From NCBI RefSeq assembly GCF_018141665.1, contig NZ_CP067976.1:806001-870000 (forward strand): a DNA stretch of 64,000 nucleotides, given 5' to 3'. Of this stretch, positions 44,134 through 53,005 are shown piece after piece (position 1 is the first letter of the stretch; the number at the start of each line of letters is the position of its first letter). The position numbers were made by a program, and so were the translations under genes. Below the pieces are notes generated by a model. That model was not told where the DNA came from. It was given only the letters and a program-made list of their open reading frames with translations, and made no database searches. The DNA is from Wolbachia endosymbiont of Spodoptera picta. GTDB lineage: Bacteria > Pseudomonadota > Alphaproteobacteria > Rickettsiales > Anaplasmataceae.

Positions 44134-45322
44134 TAATAGTTTAGACTTGATCTGACAGGCATGAATTATCTGACAGAAGAATTGACAAAGTCAAAACCGA
44201 TATCAGCATCCTGTTTAATGCTATCAATATTTTTCTGATAAGCAATATGCATACTATCAAAAAAGGTTTGCATAGGCATAGCAATATTTACCTGAATGTG
44301 GTCTAGATCTATTGTAAGAATGCACCCAATGGTCTACGTCTAACTGAAGTTCTGCCAAAGAGGTGTAAATTTTCTTTCTAAAGATAATATTGTAACATTC
44401 ATCTTGCATAGTTCTATGGAACCTTTCACATATGCCATTAGTCTGTGGAGAACGAGCTTTGGTTCGAGAATGATCAATATTTTCTACCCCTAAATATAGC
44501 TGGTAAACGTGATTTTCAGGTCTGCCACAATACTCTGTACCACGATCCGTCAAAACACGTAGCAATGATACTTTCTGTTCATCAAAGAACGGTACTACCC
44601 TATCATTAAGAAGATCTGCAGCTGTGATAGCAGTCCTTTCTGTGTAAAGCTTAGCAAAAGCAACTCTGGAATAGGTATCAACAAAGGTTTGCTGGTAAAT
44701 TCGTCCAATACCTTTGATATTACCAACATAATAACTGTCTTGGCTACCTAAGTATCCTGGATGCTCTGTTTCAATTTCTCCATGGGCCTCTTTATTCTTC
44801 CTTAGCCTTTTCTAGAGCTGTTATCTGTTCTTCTGTTAAAATGATACCATCCTGAGCTACTTTTGCTTCTAATGCCTTTAACCTCTTTTTAAAATTTTCA
44901 AGATCGTTTCTTTGCCACACTGATCTTATTCCACTTGCAGAGATGAGAATTCCTCTCTTTTTCAGTTCGTTTGCTGCTCTTTCTTGTCCGTATGCTGGAA
45001 ACTCTATTGCTATTTCAACTACTGCTTTTTCTATATCCTCCGACACTCTATTTGCATACAATGGCTTGCTTTTGCTTATCTCGTGTAAAGCCTCTTCTCC
45101 TCCTGTTTCATACAGTTCTTTGAAGCGGTAAAATGTATCCCTTGAATATCCCATTACTTTACACGCCTGTGATACATTTCCTAATTGCTTTGCAAGTTCT
45201 AGCAATCCCAACTTTGGTTTTAGTATTTTTTCTTGTGTTGTATTCATATCTGACACTCCTTTAAAACTTGTTTATATTTTTATCTTACTTTGTTTGCTTG
45301 TCAGATCAAGTCTAAACTATTA
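44134..45322 (-). mobile_element. IS481-type insertion sequence, decayed
   Basis: Bounded by 24-bp inverted repeats TAATAGTTTAGACTTGATCT and onward at 44134-44157 and the complement at 45299-45322. It contains one disrupted transposase gene. It separates ccmE from the hypothetical cluster. Confidence 0.88.
44166..45256 (-). pseudogene. IS481-type transposase with two frameshifts
   Basis: The N-terminal part (45256-44792) is a helix-turn-helix domain (NVSQACKVMGYSRDTFYRFK). The catalytic part then continues in another frame: FVDTYSRVA, VLTDRGTEYCG and NGICERFHRT supply D, D and E. The first break is an extra T near 44793, turning KEEKEAHG into a stop. The second is an apparent 8-bp loss near 44276 inside KYCYGKTP, after which the tail (SMHIAYQKNIDSIKQDADIG) resumes and stops at 44166. 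It cannot make a full transposase. Confidence 0.88.
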
Positions 45323-45335
45323 TATCCCCCCCCTA

Positions 45336-45800
45336 CTATAATATATCAGAGTGAGTTGGTGCTTCCCATTCTACGTTATTATGGTCAATTATTGCTGCTT
45401 TTAATCCTTCAACTTCTCCCCTTAGGTGATCAAGTTCTTCTGCCCATGTTCTATAGTTTTTATTATTATCAATAAATCCATCCTGTTGAATTAACTCATT
45501 CAAATGAGATAAACCTTTGGCCAAGCGTTGGTTTGTATCAAGAGACTCTTTTCGAAGTTGTACTATGTTTTTCATAAGTGAGACATTCAAATTAGAAACA
45601 AACTTCTCATTTAAATCGTAGATTAACTTATCCATAACTTGATAGACGTAATGAATTGTTGCAATTTTATCTTCAATGTCCTCAAAGTTTGTGGGCTTAA
45701 CTTTAACTTCTATATTGTCTATTTCTTCAAAGTTGAAATCGCTCATTTGGTTTATTGCTTCAAAGTTATTTTCGCTTTCTTGTTTACTGTTGTTACTCAT
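45336..45800 (-). CDS. Hypothetical helical protein, 154 aa
   Basis: Not recognised. ATG at 45800 follows GGAGCTAAT, a good ribosome-binding site; the frame stays open upstream to 45866 without support. The first 60 residues are acidic (FEAINQMSDFNFEEIDNIEV), the rest is helical with heptad-like spacing (MKNIVQLRKESLDTNQRLA). The C-terminus EAPTHSDIL resembles EAPPYHDML of the next gene upstream. First of a set of related small proteins on the minus strand, just outside the IS481 copy. Confidence 0.65.
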   Translation of the reverse strand: MSNNSKQESENNFEAINQMSDFNFEEIDNIEVKVKPTNFEDIEDKIATIHYVYQVMDKLIYDLNEKFVSNLNVSLMKNIVQLRKESLDTNQRLAKGLSHLNELIQQDGFIDNNKNYRTWAEELDHLRGEVEGLKAAIIDHNNVEWEAPTHSDIL

Positions 45801-45885
45801 ATTAGCTCCATAAAATTTTAAAATCAACCCAGTTATATTGAAATGGTATGTACAACCTGCTAGCAAGCTGTTACTTTTTTACACC

Positions 45886-46239
45886 TTACAACATGTCATG
45901 ATAGGGTGGTGCCTCCTCAGGTAACATATTATTTACTTGAGCTGTTAAATCTGCTAGATCTTTTTGTAATCCTTTACTTTTGTTGCATATAATATCTTGC
46001 AAACTTGCAACTTTATCTTGCTCTTCTTTTAACATACTATTCAACCTATTAATAAGTTGTTCATTAATATTATTAGCTAATTCATCAAATACTTTTTTAA
46101 CAGTATCACCACTAACCGCTTTCTTAAAGTCCTGTATATCCTTACCACTACCTGTCTTAAGTTTAATAAGACCAAGAGCGCTTATAAGTTGTTCTTCATT
46201 ATTAGCACTTTGTAAAAGGTTTTGCGAGTTCTCACTCAT
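45886..46239 (-). CDS. Hypothetical helical protein, 117 aa
   Basis: Not recognised. ATG at 46239 follows GGAGG at 9-nt spacing, better than the upstream ATG at 46254. The product is soluble and helical, with a coiled-coil-like half (QLINRLNSMLKEEQDKVASL). Its tail VNNMLPEEAPPYHDML shares MLPEE with the downstream end of the 12-residue-repeat protein and EAPxxxDxL with the gene at 45336. No signal peptide. Probably co-transcribed with its neighbours. Confidence 0.65.
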   Translation of the reverse strand: MSENSQNLLQSANNEEQLISALGLIKLKTGSGKDIQDFKKAVSGDTVKKVFDELANNINEQLINRLNSMLKEEQDKVASLQDIICNKSKGLQKDLADLTAQVNNMLPEEAPPYHDML

Positions 46240-46320
46240 ATAAATTACCTCCATAAATTATTAAAGTTTAAATTATTTTTTAGTTTCACATGCACACTGT
46301 TGATTTATCAATATCCAAGT

Positions 46321-47806
46321 TCACAATAAATGATCTGTTACTGCAAACTCAGCATTAACATCTTGAAGAACGTAAGTTGATGGATGTGCATCATTCCAAT
46401 TTGCTTCACTCTCCTCAGGAAGCATTCGTTCAACCTTACTCATAAGGTCTTTCATTTTTTCATTTTGCTCATTAAATTTCTCCTTCAATGCATCAATAAT
46501 AGCACTAGACTGATCTTTACTGCCAAGATCACCAATCACAGATATGACTTTCTCATGAGGCAGTTTGTGAATAATATCTTTAAGATCTTTTACATCTACG
46601 TTATCCAAAAGTTCTTTAAACTGCTCATGAGACATACTATGAGCAAAAGCTTTAAGTTTTTTTCTGGGTTGTTAGCTAAAGACTTAACAACCATCTGAAT
46701 CTTATCAGAATCATCAGTTAACTCTCGAGCTACTATTGCAAGTTTCTCATGGTCTAGCTTATTAATTAAATTATGTAATTTATCTCCTTCTAACATTTTT
46801 ACTAGAGTTGAAAGTCGATCTTTTAATGCTTCATGTAGAAGAGTGTTGAAAGCTTTCTCATCTGCATCTTTTATTAATTCTACAAACTGATCATTGCTCA
46901 TTGTATTAATAACTTCCTGAAACTGATCCATTTTCAAGTGAGGGAAAATTTCTTTTACTTGATCTAGGTTAAAGTCTTTTACTAAGTTTGCAACCTGATC
47001 CTTATTTAATAAGGGGACTATTATTCCTAACTTTTTTGAATCCAATGTGTGAGTAAGGGCTTGTAATTGATGATTGGTTAGATGATCCACTAAAGCTAGG
47101 AATTGGTTGTCTGTTAAGTTCTCTGCTAAAGCCTGCAACTGGTTTGAGCTCAACTTAGGAACGATTTTTTGTAGTTGCCCATCTGTTAAATTCTGTGCAA
47201 GAACCTGCAGTTGCTTGTTACTAAGAGAATTGGCAAAAGTCTTTAATTGATTTTCTGTAAGATCTTTGATGAAAGTTCTAGCAAACTCATCTGATAGTAT
47301 TATCTCCTTGTGAGATGATATAATATAATTTATTTCCATTTGTTTCTGAGATAATATTGCCCGTTCTAGTGTTTCAGAATGCTGTGAATCAATAGCATTT
47401 CCCTGCTCATCTGAAAATAACATTTGTGGCTGTGATCATCCAACTCTTCCCATGTTAGATATTGATATTCTACTGGTCTCAAAAAAAGGATCGGGACTGA
47501 GTACTCAGGATCATTATGAAGAACGAAGTTTGCTTGCATTAATTTACCATCATAATATACAAAAGAGTAGCAATTGTCCAATGAATTATCACTTATTTGA
47601 ACAAGATCTTTTCCGTTATCAATCAGGCATATAAGTGACATTGTATGCGATATTGTACACGTTGTTACATTCAATATTGGTTTTATAGTATCTTCACTAT
47701 CTAATGGTTGAAGTTCAACTCTAGAAATCTTTTCAGTCCTTCTAGTAATATTTTTTAACTCTATACTATAAGTTTCAATCTTGTCAAATTCACTCCCAGG
47801 CACCAT
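46321..47806 (-). pseudogene. 12-residue-repeat protein, split by two frameshifts
   Basis: Three overlapping frames form one ancestral gene of about 495 codons. Part 1 (47806-47366) is a globular acidic domain. Part 2 (47423-46596) holds at least nine units of a 12-residue repeat of the form L-x-x-x-Q-L-x-x-L-x-x-x, for example LSSNQLQALAEN, LTDNQFLALVDH and LTNHQLQALTHT. Part 3 (46635-46321) continues the repeat and ends in a helical tail with MLPEE. The breaks fall near 47410 and in the A-run near 46660. The frameshifts could also be sequencing errors or programmed. Function unknown. Confidence 0.65.
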
Positions 47807-48032
47807 TTTAAAAACATGTTTTTTCCACTCATAGGTATTACCAAACCAATTTAATTATAGCTATTCTAACATTTATTGATTAATTTATTACTAAGTTGGC
47901 ATGCATTAGAATTATAATAACAAACATCACTTGTGTTAGGAAAAGTTATAAGAAGAAGTAGGGATTTTTGGGAAAATAGATTAAAATAAGCTGTTTTGAT
48001 AGGATTTATAGTATCCTAGGGATAATATAGAT

Positions 48033-48108
48033 TGGTGGAGGCAAGCGGGATCGAACCGCTGACCTTCTGCGTGCAAAACAGATGCTCTACCAGCTGAGCT
48101 ATGCCCCC
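48033..48108 (-). tRNA. tRNA-Ala (TGC)
   Basis: A full cloverleaf on the minus strand: acceptor GGGGGCA pairs with TGCCTCC (one G-T pair), D arm AGCTCAGCTGGTAGAGC, anticodon loop TTTGCAC with anticodon TGC, and T arm with GGTTCGATCC. CCA is encoded. Confidence 0.96.
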
Positions 48109-48407
48109 AATTCTTGCTTAAAGCATAAATCACTCACGCTGAAATGCAAGAAATATTTATCTGTTATGCTATTACTCAATAGTGCGCAAACTCTGCAGTT
48201 ATGTAAAATTCTCCATCTTTTTAGAGTTGTATCTCAGCTTTGCCAAATAAATCTGTTAATTAACAAGAAATTTTCCTTCAAAAATTTTCAATTAAATTAT
48301 CACTAACGCAGTATATTATATAATTTATTTAACCACGCATGAAAATTTTAGTTTGATTAAAACAGATAAAAACTATATTACTGTTTAGTATATCTGAAAA
48401 ATAAAAT
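48109..48407. other. Gene-free gap between two tRNAs
   Basis: 299 bp of AT-rich DNA between the divergent tRNA-Ala and tRNA-Lys. A 74-codon frame exists but has no ribosome-binding site and low-complexity content. I see no repeat, hairpin or gene here beyond presumed tRNA promoters. Confidence 0.5.
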
Positions 48408-48480
48408 GATCCCGTAGCTCAGCCGGTAGAGCAACTGACTTTTAATCAGTGGGTCACGCGTTCGAATCGCGTCGGGATCA
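48408..48480 (+). tRNA. tRNA-Lys (TTT)
   Basis: 73 nt: acceptor GATCCCG pairs with CGGGATC, D arm AGCTCAGCCGGTAGAGC, anticodon stem CTGAC/ATCAG-type with loop CTTTTAA (anticodon TTT), T arm CGCGTTCGAATCGCG. CCA is not encoded. nuoF begins 17 nt later. Confidence 0.96.
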
Positions 48481-48497
48481 CTTAGAATCTTAAAAGC

Positions 48498-49751
48498 ATG
48501 CTAAAAGAACAGGACAAAATATTCACAAACTTAAATGGTAAAGAAACACCACTACTTGAGGGTGCAAAAAAACGTGGTAGTTGGCAAAAAACAAAGGAAT
48601 TACTGGATTTAGGATCAGAAAAAATCATTGAGGAAGTAAAGAAATCTGGCTTGAGAGGTCGAGGGGGTGCAGGATTTTCTACTGGCCTTAAGTGGAGCTT
48701 TATGCCTAAAAATACTTCAAAAGCGTATTTAGTAGTCAATGCAGATGAGTCAGAACCTGGTACGTGTAAAGATAGAGATATATTACGATATGAGCCACAT
48801 AAGTTACTTGAGGGAATTCTTCTAGCTGGCAGAGCGATCAGCGCATCAGTTGCATATATTTATATCAGGGGTGAATTTTATAATGAATATTTAGTTCTAA
48901 AAAAGGCACTTGAGGAAGCCTATAAAGAAAATTTAATTGGAAAAAATGCCTGCAAATCAGGTTATGATCTTGATGTATTCATTCACAGAGGTGCAGGAGC
49001 TTATATATGTGGAGAAGAAACAGGTCAACTTGAATCAATTGAAGGAAAAAAAGGCTTTCCTCGCATGAAACCTCCATTCCCTGCGGGTGTTGGACTTTTT
49101 GGCTACCCAACCACAATAAACAACGTTGAAACTATAGCCATGGTTCCAGATATTCTAAATCGCGGAGGAGAGTGGTTTGCATCTCTGGGTAAACCAAATA
49201 ATACTGGCACTAAGGTCTTTTGCATTTCAGGGCATGTAAATAATCCATGTAATGTTGAAGAAGAGCTCGGAATTTCACTGCGTGAATTAATTGAAAAATA
49301 CGCAGGTGGAGTGAGAGGAGGTTGGGATAATTTACTTGCTGTAATACCTGGTGGGTCTTCAGTCCCATTAATTCCAAAATCTATATGTGATACTATTGAA
49401 ATGGATTTTGATTCATTAAGGGCTGCACAATCAGGGCTTGGTACTGCTGCTGTAATAGTGATGGATAAATCAACTGACATAATAGCTGCAATAGAAAGAT
49501 TATCACATTTCTATATGCATGAGTCCTGCGGACAATGTACACCATGCCGTGAAGGCACTGGATGGATGTGGAGAATTATGAGAAGAATGGTAGCAGGAAA
49601 TATTAAACCTGGTGAAGTAGATAAGCTACTTGACCTTACAACTCAAATAGAAGGGCATACAATTTGTGCACTTGGCGATGCTGCAGCTTGGCCAGTTCAA
49701 GGATTAATCAGACATTTTCGTCATATAATTGAAGAGAGGATAGTAACTTAA
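48498..49751 (+). CDS. nuoF: NADH-quinone oxidoreductase subunit F
   Basis: A 417-residue peripheral-arm subunit that takes electrons from NADH. Seen: GLRGRGGAGFSTGLKW (NADH/FMN site), GAGAYICGEETGQLESIEG, and the N3 cluster cysteines in ESCGQCTPCREGTGW with the fourth in GHTICALGD. Standard length. It stands alone here, apart from nuoE and the membrane-arm genes, as in other Anaplasmataceae. It converges with infC. Confidence 0.95.
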   Translation: MLKEQDKIFTNLNGKETPLLEGAKKRGSWQKTKELLDLGSEKIIEEVKKSGLRGRGGAGFSTGLKWSFMPKNTSKAYLVVNADESEPGTCKDRDILRYEPHKLLEGILLAGRAISASVAYIYIRGEFYNEYLVLKKALEEAYKENLIGKNACKSGYDLDVFIHRGAGAYICGEETGQLESIEGKKGFPRMKPPFPAGVGLFGYPTTINNVETIAMVPDILNRGGEWFASLGKPNNTGTKVFCISGHVNNPCNVEEELGISLRELIEKYAGGVRGGWDNLLAVIPGGSSVPLIPKSICDTIEMDFDSLRAAQSGLGTAAVIVMDKSTDIIAAIERLSHFYMHESCGQCTPCREGTGWMWRIMRRMVAGNIKPGEVDKLLDLTTQIEGHTICALGDAAAWPVQGLIRHFRHIIEERIVT

Positions 49752-49773
49752 CTTATACTTTTAAATGATTTTA

Positions 49774-50292
49774 CTACTTAGCAGCTAAAGTTAAAGAATA
49801 TTGATTTCCTTCCCTTTTAGGTGCTAATTCTACTTTTGCAATATCTTCAGCGTCTCTAATTAGCCGTTCTAATTTTTCCAGCCCAACTTCAGTGTTTATA
49901 AGCTCTCTCCCTCTAAATCTCATTGTGACTTTAATTCTATGTCCATGCACAAGAAAATCCCTTGCTTGACGCAATTTTGTTTCGTAGTCGTGATCACCAA
50001 TATTAGGACCCAGTTTAATTTCTTTTATAGTTAATGTTTTTTGTTTCTTTTTTGCTTCACTTGCCTTCTTTTTTATATCATACTTTTGTTTGCTATAGTC
50101 CAGAATCTTACATACTGGAGGAGTTGAATCAGGTGCGATTTCTACCAAGTCTAAATTAACACTTTGTGCAACTTCCAAAGCTTGTTCTATTGGAACAATT
50201 CCGACCATTTCACCACTATGATCAACTAAGCGTACCTCCTTAGCTGTGATGAGTTCATTAATTCTGTTTTTATTGTTCTTTTTGACTTGCAA
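49774..50292 (-). CDS. infC: Translation initiation factor IF-3
   Basis: A 172-residue protein with N- and C-domains. Seen: RINELITAKEVRLVDHSGEM, PPVCKILDYSKQKYD at the linker, and KVTMRFRGRELINTEVGLE of the C-domain. It binds the 30S subunit and checks the start codon. The start is TTG at 50292 with GGAGC upstream; a rare start is usual for infC and linked to self-regulation. It lies 12 nt after thrS, the classic thrS-infC order. Confidence 0.95.
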   Translation of the reverse strand: MQVKKNNKNRINELITAKEVRLVDHSGEMVGIVPIEQALEVAQSVNLDLVEIAPDSTPPVCKILDYSKQKYDIKKKASEAKKKQKTLTIKEIKLGPNIGDHDYETKLRQARDFLVHGHRIKVTMRFRGRELINTEVGLEKLERLIRDAEDIAKVELAPKREGNQYSLTLAAK

Positions 50293-50304
50293 ATTTTAGC
50301 TCCA

Positions 50305-52206
50305 TTAATTCAAATTAATAATTTTTAACAGCAATTCAGTAGCATTCTCCAAAGAAAAAGACTCCTGTTTTTCCGATCCTAAATTTCTCACTGACACAGT
50401 TTTATTTGTAACTTCATTTTTGCCCATGATCCATAATATAGGTACCTTACTTGAACTATGCAAACGTATCTTATAGCTAATTTTTTCATTGGTCAAATCA
50501 GTTTTGATTCTCACACCTTGTTCTTTTAAAACGTTGCTGATTTCTGTAGCATAACCGTCAGCCTCATTTGTAATGGTCAGAATAGCAAGCTGTGTTGGAG
50601 CAAGCCAAACTGGAAATTTTCCTGCATAATTTTCTATTAAAATTCCAATAAAACGCTCAAAAGTTCCAAGAATTGCCCTATGTAACATGACAGGGTGATG
50701 CTTGTGCCCGTCTGCTCCTATATAAAAAGCTCCAAGCCGCTCCGGTAAAATAAAATCAACTTGCAACGTTCCACATTGCCAATTTCTACCTATTGCATCT
50801 TTCAAAACAAACTCTAACTTTGGACCATAAAATGCACCTTCACCAGGATTAAGTTCATAACTAAGCCCTGCTTCTTTAACTGCTTCAAGCAGTGCTCTTT
50901 CAGCTCTATCCCACACTTCATCATTACCTGATCTAGTATCTGGACGGTCTGAAAATTTCACAGAAATTTCATTGAACCCAAGTTCTGAATATACTTCTTT
51001 TAAAAGGTCACAAAACTTTACAGTTTCAGAATTCACTTGTTTTTCCATACAAAAAATATGTGCATCGTCTTGCGTAAAACCACGCACTCGCATCAGTCCA
51101 TGCAATGAGCCTGAGCTTTCATTTCTATGGCATGTGCCAAACTCTGCCATACGTATCGGTAAATCACGATAGCTTCTGGTGTGAGAATTAAAAATCTGCA
51201 CATGACAAGGGCAATTCATGGGTTTTATTGCTAGTTTTTTACTTTCAGATTCATCAATAATGAACATATTTTCACGAAACTTATCCCAGTGTCCCGATTT
51301 TTCCCACAGCTCTTTGCTTACTAAAATAGGGGTTTTTACCTCAAAGTAGCCATTGTTCATTAACTTTTTTCTGATGTAAGACTCAAGAACATTATATAAA
51401 GTATATCCCTGTTCATGCCAAAAAATCTGCCCAACAGCTTCCTCTTGAATGTGAAATAAGTCCATATCCTTAGCAATTTTGCGGTGGTCGCGTTTTTCTG
51501 CTTCCTCCAAACGTTTAAGATAAGTATTTAATTCATCCTTATTTCTCCACGCGGTGCCATATATTCTTTGCAACATTGGGCCCTTAGAATCGCCACGCCA
51601 GTATGCACCTGCTACTTTCATAAGTTTAAACGCTTTAACTCTGCCAGTTGATGGTGAGTGCGGACCACGACATAGGTCTACAAAGTTGCCTTGTTTATAA
51701 ACAGTTAGGTTTTCGTTTTCTGGTATTGATGAGACAATATCAACCTTGTATCTTTCACCTATATCACTAAAGAAATCAATTGCCTGCTTACGAGTCCAAA
51801 CTTCTCGGACGAATCTGTGGTTACTTTTTATAATTTCCTTCATTTTTTTTTCTATTGCAGTAAGATCGTCCGTGGTAAAGGCACGATCTGTAGCAAAATC
51901 ATAGTAGAAACCATCTTGAATTGTTGGCCCGATAGTAATCTGAGTATTAGGAAAGAGCTCTTTTACTGCCTGTGCCATTATATGAGCAGCATCATGCCTT
52001 ACTATATCTAAACCCGCTTCGTCACTCAGTTGTATTACCTCTATCTCTGTATCAGATTCAATTTCACGTGAGAGATCATACAACTCACCATTTACCTTAA
52101 AGGCAATTGCTTCTCTCAAAGCATCCGGTTGTAATATATCAAAGCCAGTGACTCTACCACTGTATTCTTTTACTTTTTGTTCGGCTAAAAAGGTAACTTT
52201 TATCAT
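50305..52206 (-). CDS. thrS: Threonyl-tRNA synthetase
   Basis: A 633-residue class II synthetase with all four domains: TGS (residues 1-60), the second additional/editing domain (HDAAHIMAQAVKELFP and LCRGPHSPSTGRVK), the catalytic core (MNCPCHVQIF for zinc, then MRVRGFTQDDAHIFC, and HRAILGTFERF for motif 3), and the anticodon-binding domain. It charges tRNA-Thr and clears mischarged Ser-tRNA. Upstream lies a palindromic repeat. Confidence 0.96.
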   Translation of the reverse strand: MIKVTFLAEQKVKEYSGRVTGFDILQPDALREAIAFKVNGELYDLSREIESDTEIEVIQLSDEAGLDIVRHDAAHIMAQAVKELFPNTQITIGPTIQDGFYYDFATDRAFTTDDLTAIEKKMKEIIKSNHRFVREVWTRKQAIDFFSDIGERYKVDIVSSIPENENLTVYKQGNFVDLCRGPHSPSTGRVKAFKLMKVAGAYWRGDSKGPMLQRIYGTAWRNKDELNTYLKRLEEAEKRDHRKIAKDMDLFHIQEEAVGQIFWHEQGYTLYNVLESYIRKKLMNNGYFEVKTPILVSKELWEKSGHWDKFRENMFIIDESESKKLAIKPMNCPCHVQIFNSHTRSYRDLPIRMAEFGTCHRNESSGSLHGLMRVRGFTQDDAHIFCMEKQVNSETVKFCDLLKEVYSELGFNEISVKFSDRPDTRSGNDEVWDRAERALLEAVKEAGLSYELNPGEGAFYGPKLEFVLKDAIGRNWQCGTLQVDFILPERLGAFYIGADGHKHHPVMLHRAILGTFERFIGILIENYAGKFPVWLAPTQLAILTITNEADGYATEISNVLKEQGVRIKTDLTNEKISYKIRLHSSSKVPILWIMGKNEVTNKTVSVRNLGSEKQESFSLENATELLLKIINLN

Positions 52207-52217
52207 TCATTAGACCT

Positions 52218-52296
52218 TTTGTCATCCCAGTGCTTGACACTGGGATCCATGTTTCTTTCTTTTCTAGATTCCAGCGTCACGCGCTGGAATGACACC
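52218..52296. repeat. Two-hairpin palindromic element
   Basis: ATCCCAGTG/CACTGGGAT (52224-52232, 52238-52246) and ATTCCAGCG/CGCTGGAAT (52268-52276, 52282-52290), with flanking GTCAT/ATGAC-type edges. Same design as the insert within birA, here in non-coding DNA between thrS and nuoI. Confidence 0.85.
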
Positions 52297-52391
52297 AAAA
52301 GGTGAGCTACTGATCTTTCAGTTAAATAACAGTTGTACAAGAGATCTATTACATACTTGCTGTAAGAAATTTTAATTGTTGACATACCTAG

Positions 52392-52901
52392 TTAATAATA
52401 CGGCCTGTTCTTTTCTAACCTGAGTGCAATTGCTTCTTCCCAAACTTCACCATTACGCAATAGCTTTTCTTTATTGTACATTAGCTCCTCTCTTGTTTCA
52501 GTAGCAAATTCAAAGTTAGGACCCTCCACAATTGCATCAACTGGACATGCTTCTTGGCAAAGTCCGCAATATATGCATTTTGTCATGTCAATATCATAGC
52601 GTGTGGTGCGGCGACTACTGTCTTCTCTTTCCTCTGCTTCAATAACTATTGCTTGAGCAGGGCAGATAACTTCGCATAACTTACAAGCTATGCATCGTTC
52701 TTCACCATTTGGATACCTACGCAACGCATGCTCACCACGAAACCTTGGACTTAAAGGGCCCTTCTCTATAGGATACCTCAAAGTAACCTTTGGTTTAAAC
52801 ATATATTTTAATGTAATAACAAACCCTTTAATTAACTCTACAAAAGACCAGTACCAAGCTAATTTCTTGAGCATAAAATATTTAAAACTTGTGTCAGTCA
52901 T
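52392..52901 (-). CDS. nuoI: NADH-quinone oxidoreductase subunit I
   Basis: A 169-residue peripheral-arm subunit carrying two 4Fe-4S clusters (N6a and N6b). Seen: CIACKLCEVICPAQAI and CIYCGLCQEACPVDAI, with the family start PLSPRFRGEHALRRYPNGEE. It passes electrons towards NuoB. It stands apart from the other nuo genes in this window. Confidence 0.95.
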   Translation of the reverse strand: MTDTSFKYFMLKKLAWYWSFVELIKGFVITLKYMFKPKVTLRYPIEKGPLSPRFRGEHALRRYPNGEERCIACKLCEVICPAQAIVIEAEEREDSSRRTTRYDIDMTKCIYCGLCQEACPVDAIVEGPNFEFATETREELMYNKEKLLRNGEVWEEAIALRLEKNRPYY

Positions 52902-53005
52902 TATAAATCATATTATCAGTTTTCAAAATAAATATTTTCACCTGGGTGACTTTTTAGGTATTTTGGTTTCTTAAGTATAATATTGCTAAGTAGTTCATAT
53001 CAATA

